Positions 1 to 7,990 of a stretch of DNA of 28,703 nt are shown here, piece after piece (positions within the stretch are counted from its first letter, which is position 1; each line of letters starts with the position of its first letter). Origin of the DNA: an uncultured Actinomycetes bacterium (lineage in GTDB: Bacteria; Actinomycetota; Actinomycetes; Nanopelagicales; Nanopelagicaceae); contig CAIUHB010000041.1 in the NCBI GenBank assembly GCA_903898855.1, positions 1 to 28,703 of the forward strand, written 5' to 3'. The notes under the pieces are model-generated. The model had not been told where the DNA came from. It worked only from the letters and a program-made list of their open reading frames with translations, and did no database searches. The position numbers and the translations under genes were made by a program.

Positions 1-782
1 ATGACGGTGCCAGACTGAGCTTGGGCCTTCTTCACTGCCGCTGAAATTGCATCCTGTGCTACCCATTGAATATCGCGATCAATTGTCAGTCGAAATCCGG
101 TGCCAGCTTTCGCCGGAATTTTTACCGTTGCTGAACCTGGAATTATTGTTCCAGCGCCATTGGCATATTCATAAAGTCCATTTGTTCCGGAAAGTCGGGA
201 GTTAAGACTGCTCTCAATTCCAGAGGCGCCAACGCCGGCGGCATTGATAAACCCGATGAGTGAAGCGGAGAGCCTTCCAGTTGGATATTCCCTAACAAAT
301 TCTCGTTCCGAGAAAAATCCGACGATGCGCTTGGCCAGTCCGCCCGGCTCCTTCATCACTGAAGTGTTGTATTGCGTAAGCGCTGCCTGCAAATTTCGCC
401 ATACTGCTGGGGAGGCGTTCTTCTCAATAATCTGATATCTCTTCATGCCGGTATAAAGGGGAACGAGCTGATCTGTGGTCATGCCCAGTGCTGGAGCAGT
501 TAGCTCGGCTGCTTTGGCCGGATCGGTAATCATCGTTTGATCAATCACAATGTTAAATGCGGCAACACTTCGAGCTAAGGCGATTCCGTTGACATCGGTA
601 ATTTCACCGCGCGGCGCTAGTTGGACTGAGGTGTTGAGTAGTTCGCTAGCGGCTCGTTTGCTGATGGAATTGGCTTCAACGCCTTGCACTTGAATCAAAC
701 GTAGAACTAAAACTAAAAGTAGGGCAAAAGTTAGACCTAATAACGTGCGAATTCTCCGCTGGTAAATACTGTGCGAGCTCAC
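1..782 (-). CDS. ftsI: Penicillin-binding protein FtsI (PBP3), N-terminal part
   Basis: Septal class B transpeptidase that crosslinks peptidoglycan at the division site. About 260 residues are visible and the C-terminal catalytic domain lies beyond the window edge. I translated it directly: a GTG start at 782-780, a short basic cytoplasmic stretch, one membrane anchor at about residues 13-32 (LLGLTFALLLVLVLRL), then the class B pedestal motif APRGEITDVNG and later the segment GASGIESSLNSRLSG typical of PBP2/PBP3 dimerisation domains. The SxxK, SxN and KTG motifs would lie outside the window. The start overlaps the ftsL stop by one base (TAGTG), implying translational coupling in the order mraZ-rsmH-ftsL-ftsI. 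The family call is firm. The choice of FtsI over another class B PBP rests on the dcw position. Confidence 0.93.
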   Translation of the reverse strand, partial: MSSHSIYQRRIRTLLGLTFALLLVLVLRLIQVQGVEANSISKRAASELLNTSVQLAPRGEITDVNGIALARSVAAFNIVIDQTMITDPAKAAELTAPALGMTTDQLVPLYTGMKRYQIIEKNASPAVWRNLQAALTQYNTSVMKEPGGLAKRIVGFFSEREFVREYPTGRLSASLIGFINAAGVGASGIESSLNSRLSGTNGLYEYANGAGTIIPGSATVKIPAKAGTGFRLTIDRDIQWVAQDAISAAVKKAQAQSGTV

Positions 783-1243
783 TAATGTCCTGGATTCACG
801 ACAAGCGTGCCTGCAGGAGGCGCGTTATTAACCGACGAATTGAGATCTAAGTAAGTAATAGTTGTTGCAGGAACCATTCCCAACTTGCTTGCTGCTGCAG
901 CTAAATTGTCAGGTGATGCTTTGCTCTCCGACATGTGCAAATATGCGTCGCGCTGATCATTGGTGGCATTCGTCGCAATCTTCAATCGTTCTAGAACAAA
1001 GGCATCCTGTGCCATGAACGTATTGATTGCTAAGAGTGCCAAGACATTGAGTAGAACGATGGCAGCCAGAATTACGATGAATCCACGAGCACTGGTGCGG
1101 CGACCTTCATCTGGCTTGAGATCGGGAAGCAGGCGAAGTAGTACTTTCGCTCCTTTATTAACTACCTTCGGCCTTGGTTTTGCTGGTGCCAGCAACTTTC
1201 CAGTTTCGACTGGAGTTACTGGAATTAGAGTTGTAATCGCCAT
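782..1243 (-). CDS. ftsL: FtsL-like cell division protein
   Basis: Small bitopic division protein of 153 aa between rsmH and ftsI, the position of ftsL in dcw clusters. It has a basic, proline-rich cytoplasmic N-terminus (about residues 1-52), one transmembrane helix (about 54-75, ILAAIVLLNVLALLAI), and then an extracytoplasmic stretch with an alpha-helical, weakly heptad-like pattern (about 80-125), as expected for the FtsL/FtsB coiled coil. The C-terminal tail resembles actinobacterial FtsL proteins, where a short 'LGMVPA' patch follows the coiled coil. FtsL sequences diverge strongly, so the name rests on topology and location. The ATG overlaps the rsmH stop (TAATG). Confidence 0.85.
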   Translation of the reverse strand: MAITTLIPVTPVETGKLLAPAKPRPKVVNKGAKVLLRLLPDLKPDEGRRTSARGFIVILAAIVLLNVLALLAINTFMAQDAFVLERLKIATNATNDQRDAYLHMSESKASPDNLAAAASKLGMVPATTITYLDLNSSVNNAPPAGTLVVNPGH

Positions 1244-2199
1244 TATGCCGCCGCTCTTTCGACGCAGCGAAGTCTCATCGATCCAGCACGAGAATTGGCT
1301 TCAATCTCACTTTCGCTTGCACCTTCACTGCCGCGCAAGACAAAGTTAAATTTCGCGGCAGAGTTAGGCAGATCTACTGGCAAACCAAGTGGCGTTCCAG
1401 AAGCTGTAACTTGGGCGAATGCCTTCTTAACAATTTTGTCTTCTAGTGATTGGTATGCCATAACGACAATGCGGCCGCCAACTTTGAGTGCAGCTAGGGC
1501 CTGCGGAATAGCTCGTTCCAATACTTCTAGCTCTTGATTGACCTCAATCCGAAGCGCTTGGAAAGTGCGCTTTGCGGGATTGCCGCCGGTTCGTCTAGCG
1601 GGAGCGGGGATGCTCTCTTTCACAATATCTGCCAGATCTTTTGTTGTTTTTAAGCGACCACTCTCACGAGCTGCAATGATGTTATCTACGATGCGAGGAG
1701 CAAATTTCTCTTCGCCGTAGCTCCTAATTACATGAATTAGATCAGAGCGGGAATAGGAATAGAGAATTTCATAGGCGCTCTTGCCAGAACTTTGATCCAT
1801 GCGCATATCCAGTGGCGCATCCTGCGAGTAGGCAAAACCTCGTTCGGCATCATCGAGTTGCATAGAGGAGACACCAAGATCAAAGAGCACTCCATCAACT
1901 TCAGTAATACCTAGATCGTTCAGCGAATCCTCAATGCGGTCATAGACATCATGAATGATGGTGACGCGATTAAGCAGCGAACCAAGACTCTGCTCAGCTA
2001 TAACTATGGCCGCTGGATCTCGGTCGAAGGCAATTACTCTTAAAGAGGGGAAGCTCTCTAAGAGTGCCTTCGTATGACCGCCCATTCCGAGAGTTGCATC
2101 GATGATTAGCGGTGTTGAACTCTTCTCAATTGCGGGTGCGAGAAGCGCAATGCAGCGATCAAGTGCTACAGGTATATGTAGTTGCATCTTCTCCCCCAT
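1243..2199 (-). CDS. rsmH: 16S rRNA (cytosine1402-N4)-methyltransferase RsmH
   Basis: SAM-dependent methyltransferase (formerly MraW) that N4-methylates C1402 in the ribosomal P site. It has 318 aa, normal for the family. Diagnostic segments are HIPVALDRCIALLAP at the N-terminus, the SAM loop DATLGMGGHTKALLE (about residues 34-48), FDLGVSSMQLDDAERGFAY, LDMRMDQ, RRTGGNPAKRTFQALRIEVN, and the C-terminal VVMAYQSLEDKIVK. Two starts are possible. ATG 2199 lies 6 nt after a TAGATA -10 motif (2206-2211) and would be leaderless. ATG 2187 (MQLHIPV) fits the family N-terminus but has its GGGGGAG only 3 nt away. I kept 2199. It lies downstream of mraZ and of a structured leader. Confidence 0.96.
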   Translation of the reverse strand: MGEKMQLHIPVALDRCIALLAPAIEKSSTPLIIDATLGMGGHTKALLESFPSLRVIAFDRDPAAIVIAEQSLGSLLNRVTIIHDVYDRIEDSLNDLGITEVDGVLFDLGVSSMQLDDAERGFAYSQDAPLDMRMDQSSGKSAYEILYSYSRSDLIHVIRSYGEEKFAPRIVDNIIAARESGRLKTTKDLADIVKESIPAPARRTGGNPAKRTFQALRIEVNQELEVLERAIPQALAALKVGGRIVVMAYQSLEDKIVKKAFAQVTASGTPLGLPVDLPNSAAKFNFVLRGSEGASESEIEANSRAGSMRLRCVERAAA

Positions 2200-2361
2200 C
2201 TCATTTATCTAAAATCTGATTACTTCTCTTGCTTTTTTTTCTTTACTTTTATTACAGATATCTCTCCGCTCTGGTCACCGCCGGCCGACGGATCTTGGGG
2301 TAACGGCGCCGGGGAAGGGGCGTCGTTATTGGGTCGGCGGTGGCCACAACTGAGAGATGAA
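2200..2361 (-). ncRNA. Structured rsmH leader, candidate mraW RNA motif
   Basis: The 162 nt between mraZ and rsmH hold nested inverted repeats. The outer arms are CACCGCC..GAC (2276-2289) against GTCGGCGGTG (2333-2342). The inner arms are AACGGCGCC (2302-2310) against GGCGTCGTT (2319-2327), nine pairs including one G-U. There is no T-run after the structure on the minus strand, so it does not look like a terminator. An actinobacterial cis-RNA called the mraW motif is known from comparative genomics to lie in front of mraW/rsmH. Position and structure fit, but I cannot check the consensus base by base. The part nearest rsmH is A-rich and carries a possible internal -10 (TAGATA, 2206-2211). Confidence 0.5.
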
Positions 2362-2793
2362 TTAGAAGAGTCCTGGTAGCACCTCCGATGAGACATCTGA
2401 GAAGCTCTTCTCGCGGTCTGCTAGATATGAATCCCAAGAAGCGGAATCCCAAATCTCTAAACGTGTATTCGCACCGATGACAACGCAATCTTTTTCAAGT
2501 CCGGCATATGTGCGAAGTCCGGCCGGAATCGTGACGCGACCTTGCTTATCGGGAACTTCATCATGAGCACCGGCAAACATCACACGCATGTAGTCGCGCG
2601 CTGCCTTCTCAGTTACGGGGGCCTGACGCAGGCGCTCAGTGATGGCAGTGAATTCATTGCTGGGAAAGACATAAAGGCAGCGCTCCTGGCCCTTGGTAAC
2701 TACTAGGCCGTTGGAGAGTTCATCGCGAAAGCGGGCAGGAAGGATGATGCGCCCTTTTTCATCAAGCTTGGGTTCATGGGTGCCGAGAAACAT
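2362..2793 (-). CDS. mraZ: Transcriptional regulator MraZ
   Basis: DNA-binding AbrB-fold regulator that heads and autoregulates the dcw cluster. With the start at 2793 it is 143 aa and begins [26 protein letters not shown], the canonical first MraZ repeat. The second repeat includes [22 protein letters not shown]. An in-frame ATG at 2811 would add six residues (MGEVAL), but those codons contain the Shine-Dalgarno sequence GGGGGAGG, 8 nt before the 2793 start, so 2793 is preferred. Upstream lie a plausible promoter and a remarkable 10-bp repeat array that is the likely autoregulatory operator. Co-transcription with rsmH, ftsL and ftsI is inferred from strand and spacing. Confidence 0.95.
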   Translation of the reverse strand: MFLGTHEPKLDEKGRIILPARFRDELSNGLVVTKGQERCLYVFPSNEFTAITERLRQAPVTEKAARDYMRVMFAGAHDEVPDKQGRVTIPAGLRTYAGLEKDCVVIGANTRLEIWDSASWDSYLADREKSFSDVSSEVLPGLF

Positions 2794-2842
2794 CAGAGCC
2801 ACCTCCCCCATGTAGACCCGTGTGATCGGGTAAAGCTAGAAA

Positions 2843-2863
2843 TTTCACGCCCCACGCGTGAAA
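2843..2863 (-). promoter_or_regulatory. Inverted repeat in the mraZ 5' leader
   Basis: Perfect 8-bp arms TTTCACGC (2843-2850) and GCGTGAAA (2856-2863) separated by five bases. It lies between the predicted mraZ promoter and start codon. It could be a repressor site or a leader hairpin. It is separate from the 10-bp MraZ-type repeats. No regulator is assigned. Confidence 0.4.
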
Positions 2864-2870
2864 ATCTTCC

Positions 2871-2970
2871 AGTTCCACCACTTTACACCACTTTACTCCA
2901 TTTTCAACCCCTTTCCGCCATTAATTTCCCCATTTCTCCCCTTTCCCTCCCTTATTGGCCCTTATCCGCC
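2871..2970 (-). repeat. Ten 10-bp direct repeats, putative MraZ operator array
   Basis: Ten contiguous 10-nt units keep the same register. On the plus strand most begin CTTT or CTTA and end CCA or CCC. Position 9 is C in all ten units, position 8 is C in seven and position 3 is T in nine. On the minus strand (sense for mraZ) the best units read TGGTGTAAAG and TGGAGTAAAG. Known MraZ boxes are short direct repeats of the TGGGN or AAAGTGG type with 10-bp spacing, usually three or four copies. The copies nearest mraZ (2871-2920) fit best and those further up are degenerate. Confidence 0.75.
2880..2907 (-). promoter_or_regulatory. Predicted mraZ promoter inside the repeat array
   Basis: On the minus strand TTGAAA (2907-2902), a 16-nt spacer and TAAAGT (2885-2880) form a plausible -35/-10 pair. 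Both elements fall within the MraZ-type repeats, so bound MraZ would block RNA polymerase. Predicted from sequence only. Confidence 0.5.
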
Positions 2971-2983
2971 CACATTGAGAAAT

Positions 2984-3011
2984 AAAAAAAGCCACCCAGA
3001 GATTGGGTGGC
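2984..3011 (-). terminator. Intrinsic terminator after DUF3040 gene
   Basis: On the minus strand an 8-bp perfect stem (arms 2991-2998 and 3004-3011, GCCACCCA/TGGGTGGC) with a five-base loop is followed by seven T. It lies 20 nt after the DUF3040 stop and separates the DUF6504-dnaE2-dinB-DUF3040 unit from mraZ. Confidence 0.9.
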
Positions 3012-3030
3012 TTTACTGAAAAGTTGCTAA

Positions 3031-3405
3031 TTACTGATCGAAATTACGACGCTCCCAGCGCTCTTCTAATCGATCGCTCCACTTGGGTTTGCGTGGGCCA
3101 GGGCCTTTTCCGGGGGTGCGGTGAGAGCCATTTGGGCCCGAGTTTGAGCCTAGGTTGGAGAAGGCGAGAACCAATCCAGCTAGCGCGATGAGAAAGCCAA
3201 CGATTCCAACAGCTACCTGCTGCGCCATCAACCCAGCTAGGAGGGTGGATAGCCCGAAAAGTGCGAGCAGCGCTCCCTTGATGGCTCGGCCGGCCCGAGG
3301 TGTTCTAACTTTGCCCGTCATTGTCGAGACCAGGCGTGGATCTTCACTCTCTAGGGCAGCCTCCATCTCGGCCAAAAGGCGCTTTTCATGATCTGAGAGT
3401 GGCAT
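3031..3405 (-). CDS. DUF3040 membrane protein
   Basis: Small actinobacterial protein (124 aa) of unknown function. The N-terminus MPLSDHEKRLLAEMEAALESEDP is the hallmark of DUF3040, a soluble helix preceding two adjacent transmembrane helices (about residues 42-60 and 64-84). The C-terminal tail is hydrophilic and rich in glycine, proline and arginine. In Mycobacterium the homologue sits next to mraZ, as here. It follows dinB by 23 nt, and a TATTGT -10 motif (3413-3418) 7 nt before the ATG suggests it can also be transcribed alone as a leaderless message. Its presence at the end of an SOS operon need not mean a repair role. Confidence 0.88.
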   Translation of the reverse strand: MPLSDHEKRLLAEMEAALESEDPRLVSTMTGKVRTPRAGRAIKGALLALFGLSTLLAGLMAQQVAVGIVGFLIALAGLVLAFSNLGSNSGPNGSHRTPGKGPGPRKPKWSDRLEERWERRNFDQ

Positions 3406-3428
3406 AAATAGAACAATAGAGCAGAAAG

Positions 3429-4658
3429 CTACTTTTGTGCACCTTGGCTTCTATCCGGCTCTTCATCCTGCGGTGAAATTAGCGTGGCCGGCCGTACCGA
3501 GCCATGGCCAAAGCGGTTCGAGGCGGCATCGACTGCCTTGATGGCCTCTCGCCACCCCTTCTCACGCTCACCAAAGGCGATCTGTTCTGGTCCATCAATA
3601 CCTTCTACAAGTCCGTCTAGGCCTACACCCACTAATCGGATACGTGCACCATCAATCTTGAGTGCGAGATAGAGAGATTTAACAATCTCAAAAACCTCAT
3701 GCGTTCCACTTATGGGAAGCGGAACCGTCTTTGAGCGAGAAATGGTTTTGAAATCTGCAAAGCGAACTTTGATGGAGATAGTTCTTGCACTCTTATTTTT
3801 TTCACGAGCCCGATATGTTGCCTTCTCGGTTAAGCGTAGAAGTTCGCGAAGTATCTCTGTCCTATCTTCTAAGTCACTAGCAAAAGTTTCAGCGTTGCTG
3901 ATGCTCTTATCTGGTTCATCTGGAATTACATCGCGATAATCTCGTGCCCAGGAAAGCTCGTACAGATGTTTTGCGCTCGCTTCACCGAGTGCTCGAACTA
4001 AGGTGTTCAGCGGAGTGGTCGCAATATCTTCTACCGTTCGAAGCCCGAGCTTAGCTAGCTCCTCTCCCGTCTTTGGGCCGACGCCCCAAATCGCCGAGAC
4101 TGGTAATGGATGCAAGAACTCCAGCACTCGATCTGGATTAATTTCTAGCGCGCCATTTGGTTTGCATTTATCGGAGGCGAGCTTTGCGATAAATTTGCTA
4201 GAGGCAATTCCCACTGAGCAGGTAATTCCTTGGCTAGCAAATACTTCGGCGCGAATTTTCTGCGCTATTTCCATTCCAGTCCCGAGCAAGCGTCTGGCCT
4301 TTGTGACATCGATAAATGCTTCATCCAGTGATAGCGGCTCGACCAAGGGTGAATACGAGCGAAAAATCTCCATTACTTTTTCAGAGACCTCGCTATAGCG
4401 ACGATGATTTGGGGGAACGAAAATTGCATGAGGGGCTAATCGCTGCGCCCTTCCTACTGGCATAGCTGCACGGATGCCGAATTTTCGCGCCTCGTAATTA
4501 GCCGATAGGACTACTCCTCTAGCTCCAGCGCCAACAACTAGGGCTTTTCCTCGTAGCGCCGGGTCGTCTCGTTCGGCGACAGATGCGTAGAAGGCATCCA
4601 TATCCACATGCAGAATTGTGGAGAGTTCTTCGCGCTCTTCTTGCTCGTGCTTGCTCAT
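3429..4658 (-). CDS. dinB: Y-family DNA polymerase IV (DinB)
   Basis: Error-prone translesion polymerase, 409 aa. The catalytic acidic residues are intact: D19 in HVDMDAFY, and D112 and E113 in SLDEAF. Y24 is the expected steric gate. The fingers segment SANYEARKFGIRAAMP and the HhH/thumb segment IWGVGPKTGEELAKLGL are present. Near the C-terminus EQIAFG occupies the place of the beta-clamp motif but departs from QLSLF. Because the catalytic residues are present this is an active DinB type, unlike the mycobacterial ImuB, which is a catalytically dead Y-family member. It overlaps dnaE2 by 4 nt (ATGA), so the two are probably made together under the LexA-controlled promoter upstream of DUF6504. 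Confidence 0.95.
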   Translation of the reverse strand: MSKHEQEEREELSTILHVDMDAFYASVAERDDPALRGKALVVGAGARGVVLSANYEARKFGIRAAMPVGRAQRLAPHAIFVPPNHRRYSEVSEKVMEIFRSYSPLVEPLSLDEAFIDVTKARRLLGTGMEIAQKIRAEVFASQGITCSVGIASSKFIAKLASDKCKPNGALEINPDRVLEFLHPLPVSAIWGVGPKTGEELAKLGLRTVEDIATTPLNTLVRALGEASAKHLYELSWARDYRDVIPDEPDKSISNAETFASDLEDRTEILRELLRLTEKATYRAREKNKSARTISIKVRFADFKTISRSKTVPLPISGTHEVFEIVKSLYLALKIDGARIRLVGVGLDGLVEGIDGPEQIAFGEREKGWREAIKAVDAASNRFGHGSVRPATLISPQDEEPDRSQGAQK

Positions 4659-7600
4659 GCGCGCTCCTCTCCCCCAACGGCCGCCTGCTTGGCACCGAGG
4701 TTACGCCACTTCTCATAGGAGTCTGTAAGTTCCCACGCCGCACTTGCGCGTAACGAAATTCCTCGCGGCCCGGTTCGGCGGATAACTCCTTGAATGAGAA
4801 AAATCGATGAGGTGCGCAGGAGTGAGGCATATGAACTCTGAACATCTTCAAAGAATGTAACGTCACTACAGCCATATCCATCATCAATACTAAGAAACAT
4901 TACGCGCTTACCGGATCGCACTGGCGGAGTTTGGAGCGCAACTTTTACGCCAGCTACCAATACCGTAGAACCTGCGCGTTGCTTAATGAGATCAGATGAC
5001 TTTACTGCTCCTACATGATTGAGAAAGTCGCTATAAAATTCGAGCATATGGTGAGAGATATCCATATTTAATACCTCTATCTCATGAGCTACCTCTTCAC
5101 TGGGCGTTAAATCTGGTAGGCCGCTTGCGATTAATGTGGGTGGAGTTAATTCGAGCAGTAGTTGGGTAGAGGCAGCGCTCTTGCTCGCACTGTATGAGCG
5201 ATATAAATCATTGAGATGTAGCAATAAATCTCGGCGATTGATTCCACCCTTCGCAACTTTATGCAAGCGGTCAAAGGCTCCAACCATAATGAGAGATTCG
5301 GTGACTGGCCTAGATGTACCACCACGATAAACAAAATCAGCAAGATCTGCGTAAGGTCTTCCGGCAATAATTGCAGTTATCTCTCGCTCGCTGATGGCAG
5401 CTACATCTGCCAAGGAGAGCCTGATTGCATAGCCGCGTGCATCAGGTAGCTGTAGCGAAGCCCCGCTGCTTGAAACATCTGGTGCGAGAAACGGTGTGCG
5501 TCCAGATTCCACAGTTCGTTCGACTCGGTGTACTCGATCAGAGTGATTGATATCTAGCGGGGCTAACGTGATTCCCCATTGCTTTGCCTCATCTGCAATG
5601 AGGCGTTTGGGATACATGCCTGGGTCATGAGTCATGACGCCGGCGAGAAAGGCGGCGGTGTGATGAGTTTTGAGCCAAGCAGATTGATAAGTAGGTAGCG
5701 CAAAGGCGGCAGCATGGGCTTTGCAAAAGCCAAACGAGGCGAAAGATCGCAAAATATCCCAGATGCGCTCGATGACTTTAATTTCATAACCATTGGCTGC
5801 AGACATGGCGAAGAACCAGTCACATACCTCTTGTTGGCCTTCTAGGCTTCCCAACTTTCGACGCTTCTCATCGCCTTCGGCCAAAGTGCATCCTGTTAAG
5901 CGAGCGATAATTTTAATTACCTGCTCATGAAAGACGACTACGCCTTGGGTCTGGCTCAAAATATCTTCTAGATCGGGATGGATCTGTTGGCGATGGTGCA
6001 GACCTTGGCGAAAGTTGAGAAAGGGAGTAATCATGTCGCTCTTTACCGGCCCCGGTCGAAAGAGTGAGATATCAATAATTAGATCGGTAAAAGAATCGGG
6101 TGCCATCTTGCCGACAAGTTCACGCTGTCCCGGACTCTCTATTTGAAAAATTCCTAAAGTTCGAGTCGATTTGATGAGATCGAAGGTGAGGTGATCATCT
6201 AAGGGCACGGCATCGATATCAATATCTTTGCCTTCAACTCGTTTCACCTCTTGCAACGCAAATGAGATAGCCGACTGCATTCGCACTCCAAGAACATCGA
6301 GCTTAAGCAAGCCAATCGCTTCAACATCATCCTTATCCCATTCGAGCATTGGATAACCGCTAGCGCTCTGCAGGATTGCTGACCGATTACGCAGTCCAGC
6401 ATCAGAGAGGGCAATAGCGCAGGGATGCATAGAGAGGTGGCGTGGCAATCCATCGAGCTTGCCCGCCAAGAAGATGGCGGTCTTGAGTAGAGGTGTATCT
6501 AATTTAAGAGATTTAAGTTCGGGCAAATTTGCTAGCGCGGCGCCAATATTTTTTGCTCGGATATGCGGCAAAGATTTAGCGATGAGATCAATCTCCATGG
6601 GTGCAATACCGAGCGCTGCTCCAACATCACGAATGGCATGACGTGCGCGATAAGTCTCGACCATAGCAACGGTTGCGCATCTAGAAGAGTTGCCGGGAGC
6701 TTCCCAATGAGCATCGCCATAACGTTGGAAAATTGCATCATAAATTTCAAGGCGTCTGGCAGATTCCACATCAATATCGATATCGGGCAGCTCACCGCGC
6801 AAAGTGGAGCAGAAACGCTCCATCAGTAGATCTTGCGAGAGTGGCTCGACGCCAGAGATTCCTAGTAAATGGCAGACCAGTGAACCAGCCCCGCTACCTC
6901 TAGCGGCAACTCGAATACCGAGATCTCTTGCCATATCGGTGATATCGGCGACGGTGAGAAAGTAGGAGCCAAAACCTAAAGCAGAGATAGTTGCTAACTC
7001 ATCTTCCATTCGCTCGCCCGCGAGAACAGAGAGCGAACCTGAGTATTTCTTTGCCAGACCCGCTTCGCAGCGGGCGCGTAATATCTGTGCGAGTTCGGCT
7101 GCGTTCTTAGCGCCAACAACCGCAGGTTCTGGTAAATGAATTTCACCAATGCCGATATCAGTACGAGGTGAGAGCGCCGAACGCTCTGCCCAACTTTGGG
7201 TAGTTGCGAGCAGAGCTCGCCCATTGCGCTCCCCTGCGGCGCGGGCAATCTCATCGGCAATGCGATGCATGGATGGCGCATCTTTGAGATAGGCCTCGCT
7301 ATTAGTGCGTTCAATATTTTTAGGATGTAGCGGAAGTAGATTGCGGGCAGCATCCAAGATATCTGCAACCGGCCCATCTGCGCGGTCAAGCATTCTTACT
7401 GCGTTAGTGAGTATTGCTGGAAGATTATTATCGCGAGCAAAGGCCAGGGTCCTGCCAGCGAAGTTGGTGGAGTAGAGCGCTCCATCCCTAGCTTGATGTG
7501 AGATGCACTCCAGTGCACTCTCGGCAAAGAGTTCGCGGGTTGAGTTGTAGATAGAGAGAGCTTGGGCAGGTCTGCGGTGAGCAATGGCATCAACTAGCGG

Positions 7601-7984
7601 CGAGAGTGGGCCATGAAGAATTAATACATTGCGCGAGTAGATAGCAAAGCGCTCAAGAATCTCGTGCGTCAAGATTGACTCTGAGCTATTCATTTTAATT
7701 GCGGTAAGAAGTTGGTAGAGCGAGGGAAGATGGCCAGCTTGAGCAAGAAGTGTGACTCGAAACTTCTTCTGCAAGAAACTTATATTTACGCCAAGAATGG
7801 GAGCGATGCCTGCCGATTCGCACTCTTGTGCAAAGCGAATAGCTCCCGCCATCCCATCGCGATCGGTGAGAGCTAAAGCCTTCATTCCATATTCAGCTGC
7901 ACGCGCAACGAGTTGGTGCGGATGAGCGGTCCCATATTTAAAGGAGTAGCCGCTAGCGACCCGAAGGTGAGTAAAAGATTTCAT
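4655..7984 (-). CDS. dnaE2: Error-prone DNA polymerase III alpha subunit DnaE2/ImuC
   Basis: C-family polymerase, 1109 aa, slightly shorter than replicative DnaE. Order: degenerate PHP domain (1 to about 270), palm with ARGSGAGSLVCHLLGIS (361-376) and the catalytic PDIDID (D401, D403, D405), the third palm aspartate in LKLDVLGVRM, fingers, a helix-hairpin-helix region, and an OB fold near the C-terminus (VLVAGVKVALQTPP to FLSIDDGYGCSDVTFFEDV). The PHP start reads HLRVAS and later TDRDG, so at least two usual metal-ligand histidines are missing and PHP exonuclease activity is unlikely. The SOS box two genes' worth upstream and the dinB overlap identify it as the damage-inducible DnaE2 rather than the replicative enzyme. 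It starts 6 nt after the DUF6504 stop without a clear ribosome site. Confidence 0.92.
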   Translation of the reverse strand: MKSFTHLRVASGYSFKYGTAHPHQLVARAAEYGMKALALTDRDGMAGAIRFAQECESAGIAPILGVNISFLQKKFRVTLLAQAGHLPSLYQLLTAIKMNSSESILTHEILERFAIYSRNVLILHGPLSPLVDAIAHRRPAQALSIYNSTRELFAESALECISHQARDGALYSTNFAGRTLAFARDNNLPAILTNAVRMLDRADGPVADILDAARNLLPLHPKNIERTNSEAYLKDAPSMHRIADEIARAAGERNGRALLATTQSWAERSALSPRTDIGIGEIHLPEPAVVGAKNAAELAQILRARCEAGLAKKYSGSLSVLAGERMEDELATISALGFGSYFLTVADITDMARDLGIRVAARGSGAGSLVCHLLGISGVEPLSQDLLMERFCSTLRGELPDIDIDVESARRLEIYDAIFQRYGDAHWEAPGNSSRCATVAMVETYRARHAIRDVGAALGIAPMEIDLIAKSLPHIRAKNIGAALANLPELKSLKLDTPLLKTAIFLAGKLDGLPRHLSMHPCAIALSDAGLRNRSAILQSASGYPMLEWDKDDVEAIGLLKLDVLGVRMQSAISFALQEVKRVEGKDIDIDAVPLDDHLTFDLIKSTRTLGIFQIESPGQRELVGKMAPDSFTDLIIDISLFRPGPVKSDMITPFLNFRQGLHHRQQIHPDLEDILSQTQGVVVFHEQVIKIIARLTGCTLAEGDEKRRKLGSLEGQQEVCDWFFAMSAANGYEIKVIERIWDILRSFASFGFCKAHAAAFALPTYQSAWLKTHHTAAFLAGVMTHDPGMYPKRLIADEAKQWGITLAPLDINHSDRVHRVERTVESGRTPFLAPDVSSSGASLQLPDARGYAIRLSLADVAAISEREITAIIAGRPYADLADFVYRGGTSRPVTESLIMVGAFDRLHKVAKGGINRRDLLLHLNDLYRSYSASKSAASTQLLLELTPPTLIASGLPDLTPSEEVAHEIEVLNMDISHHMLEFYSDFLNHVGAVKSSDLIKQRAGSTVLVAGVKVALQTPPVRSGKRVMFLSIDDGYGCSDVTFFEDVQSSYASLLRTSSIFLIQGVIRRTGPRGISLRASAAWELTDSYEKWRNLGAKQAAVGGEERA

Positions 7985-7990
7985 AATGAA

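Noticed and set aside
960..1349. 129-aa open frame on the plus strand opposite ftsL and rsmH
   Set aside because: Antisense shadow rich in Arg and Ser, with no recognisable motif.
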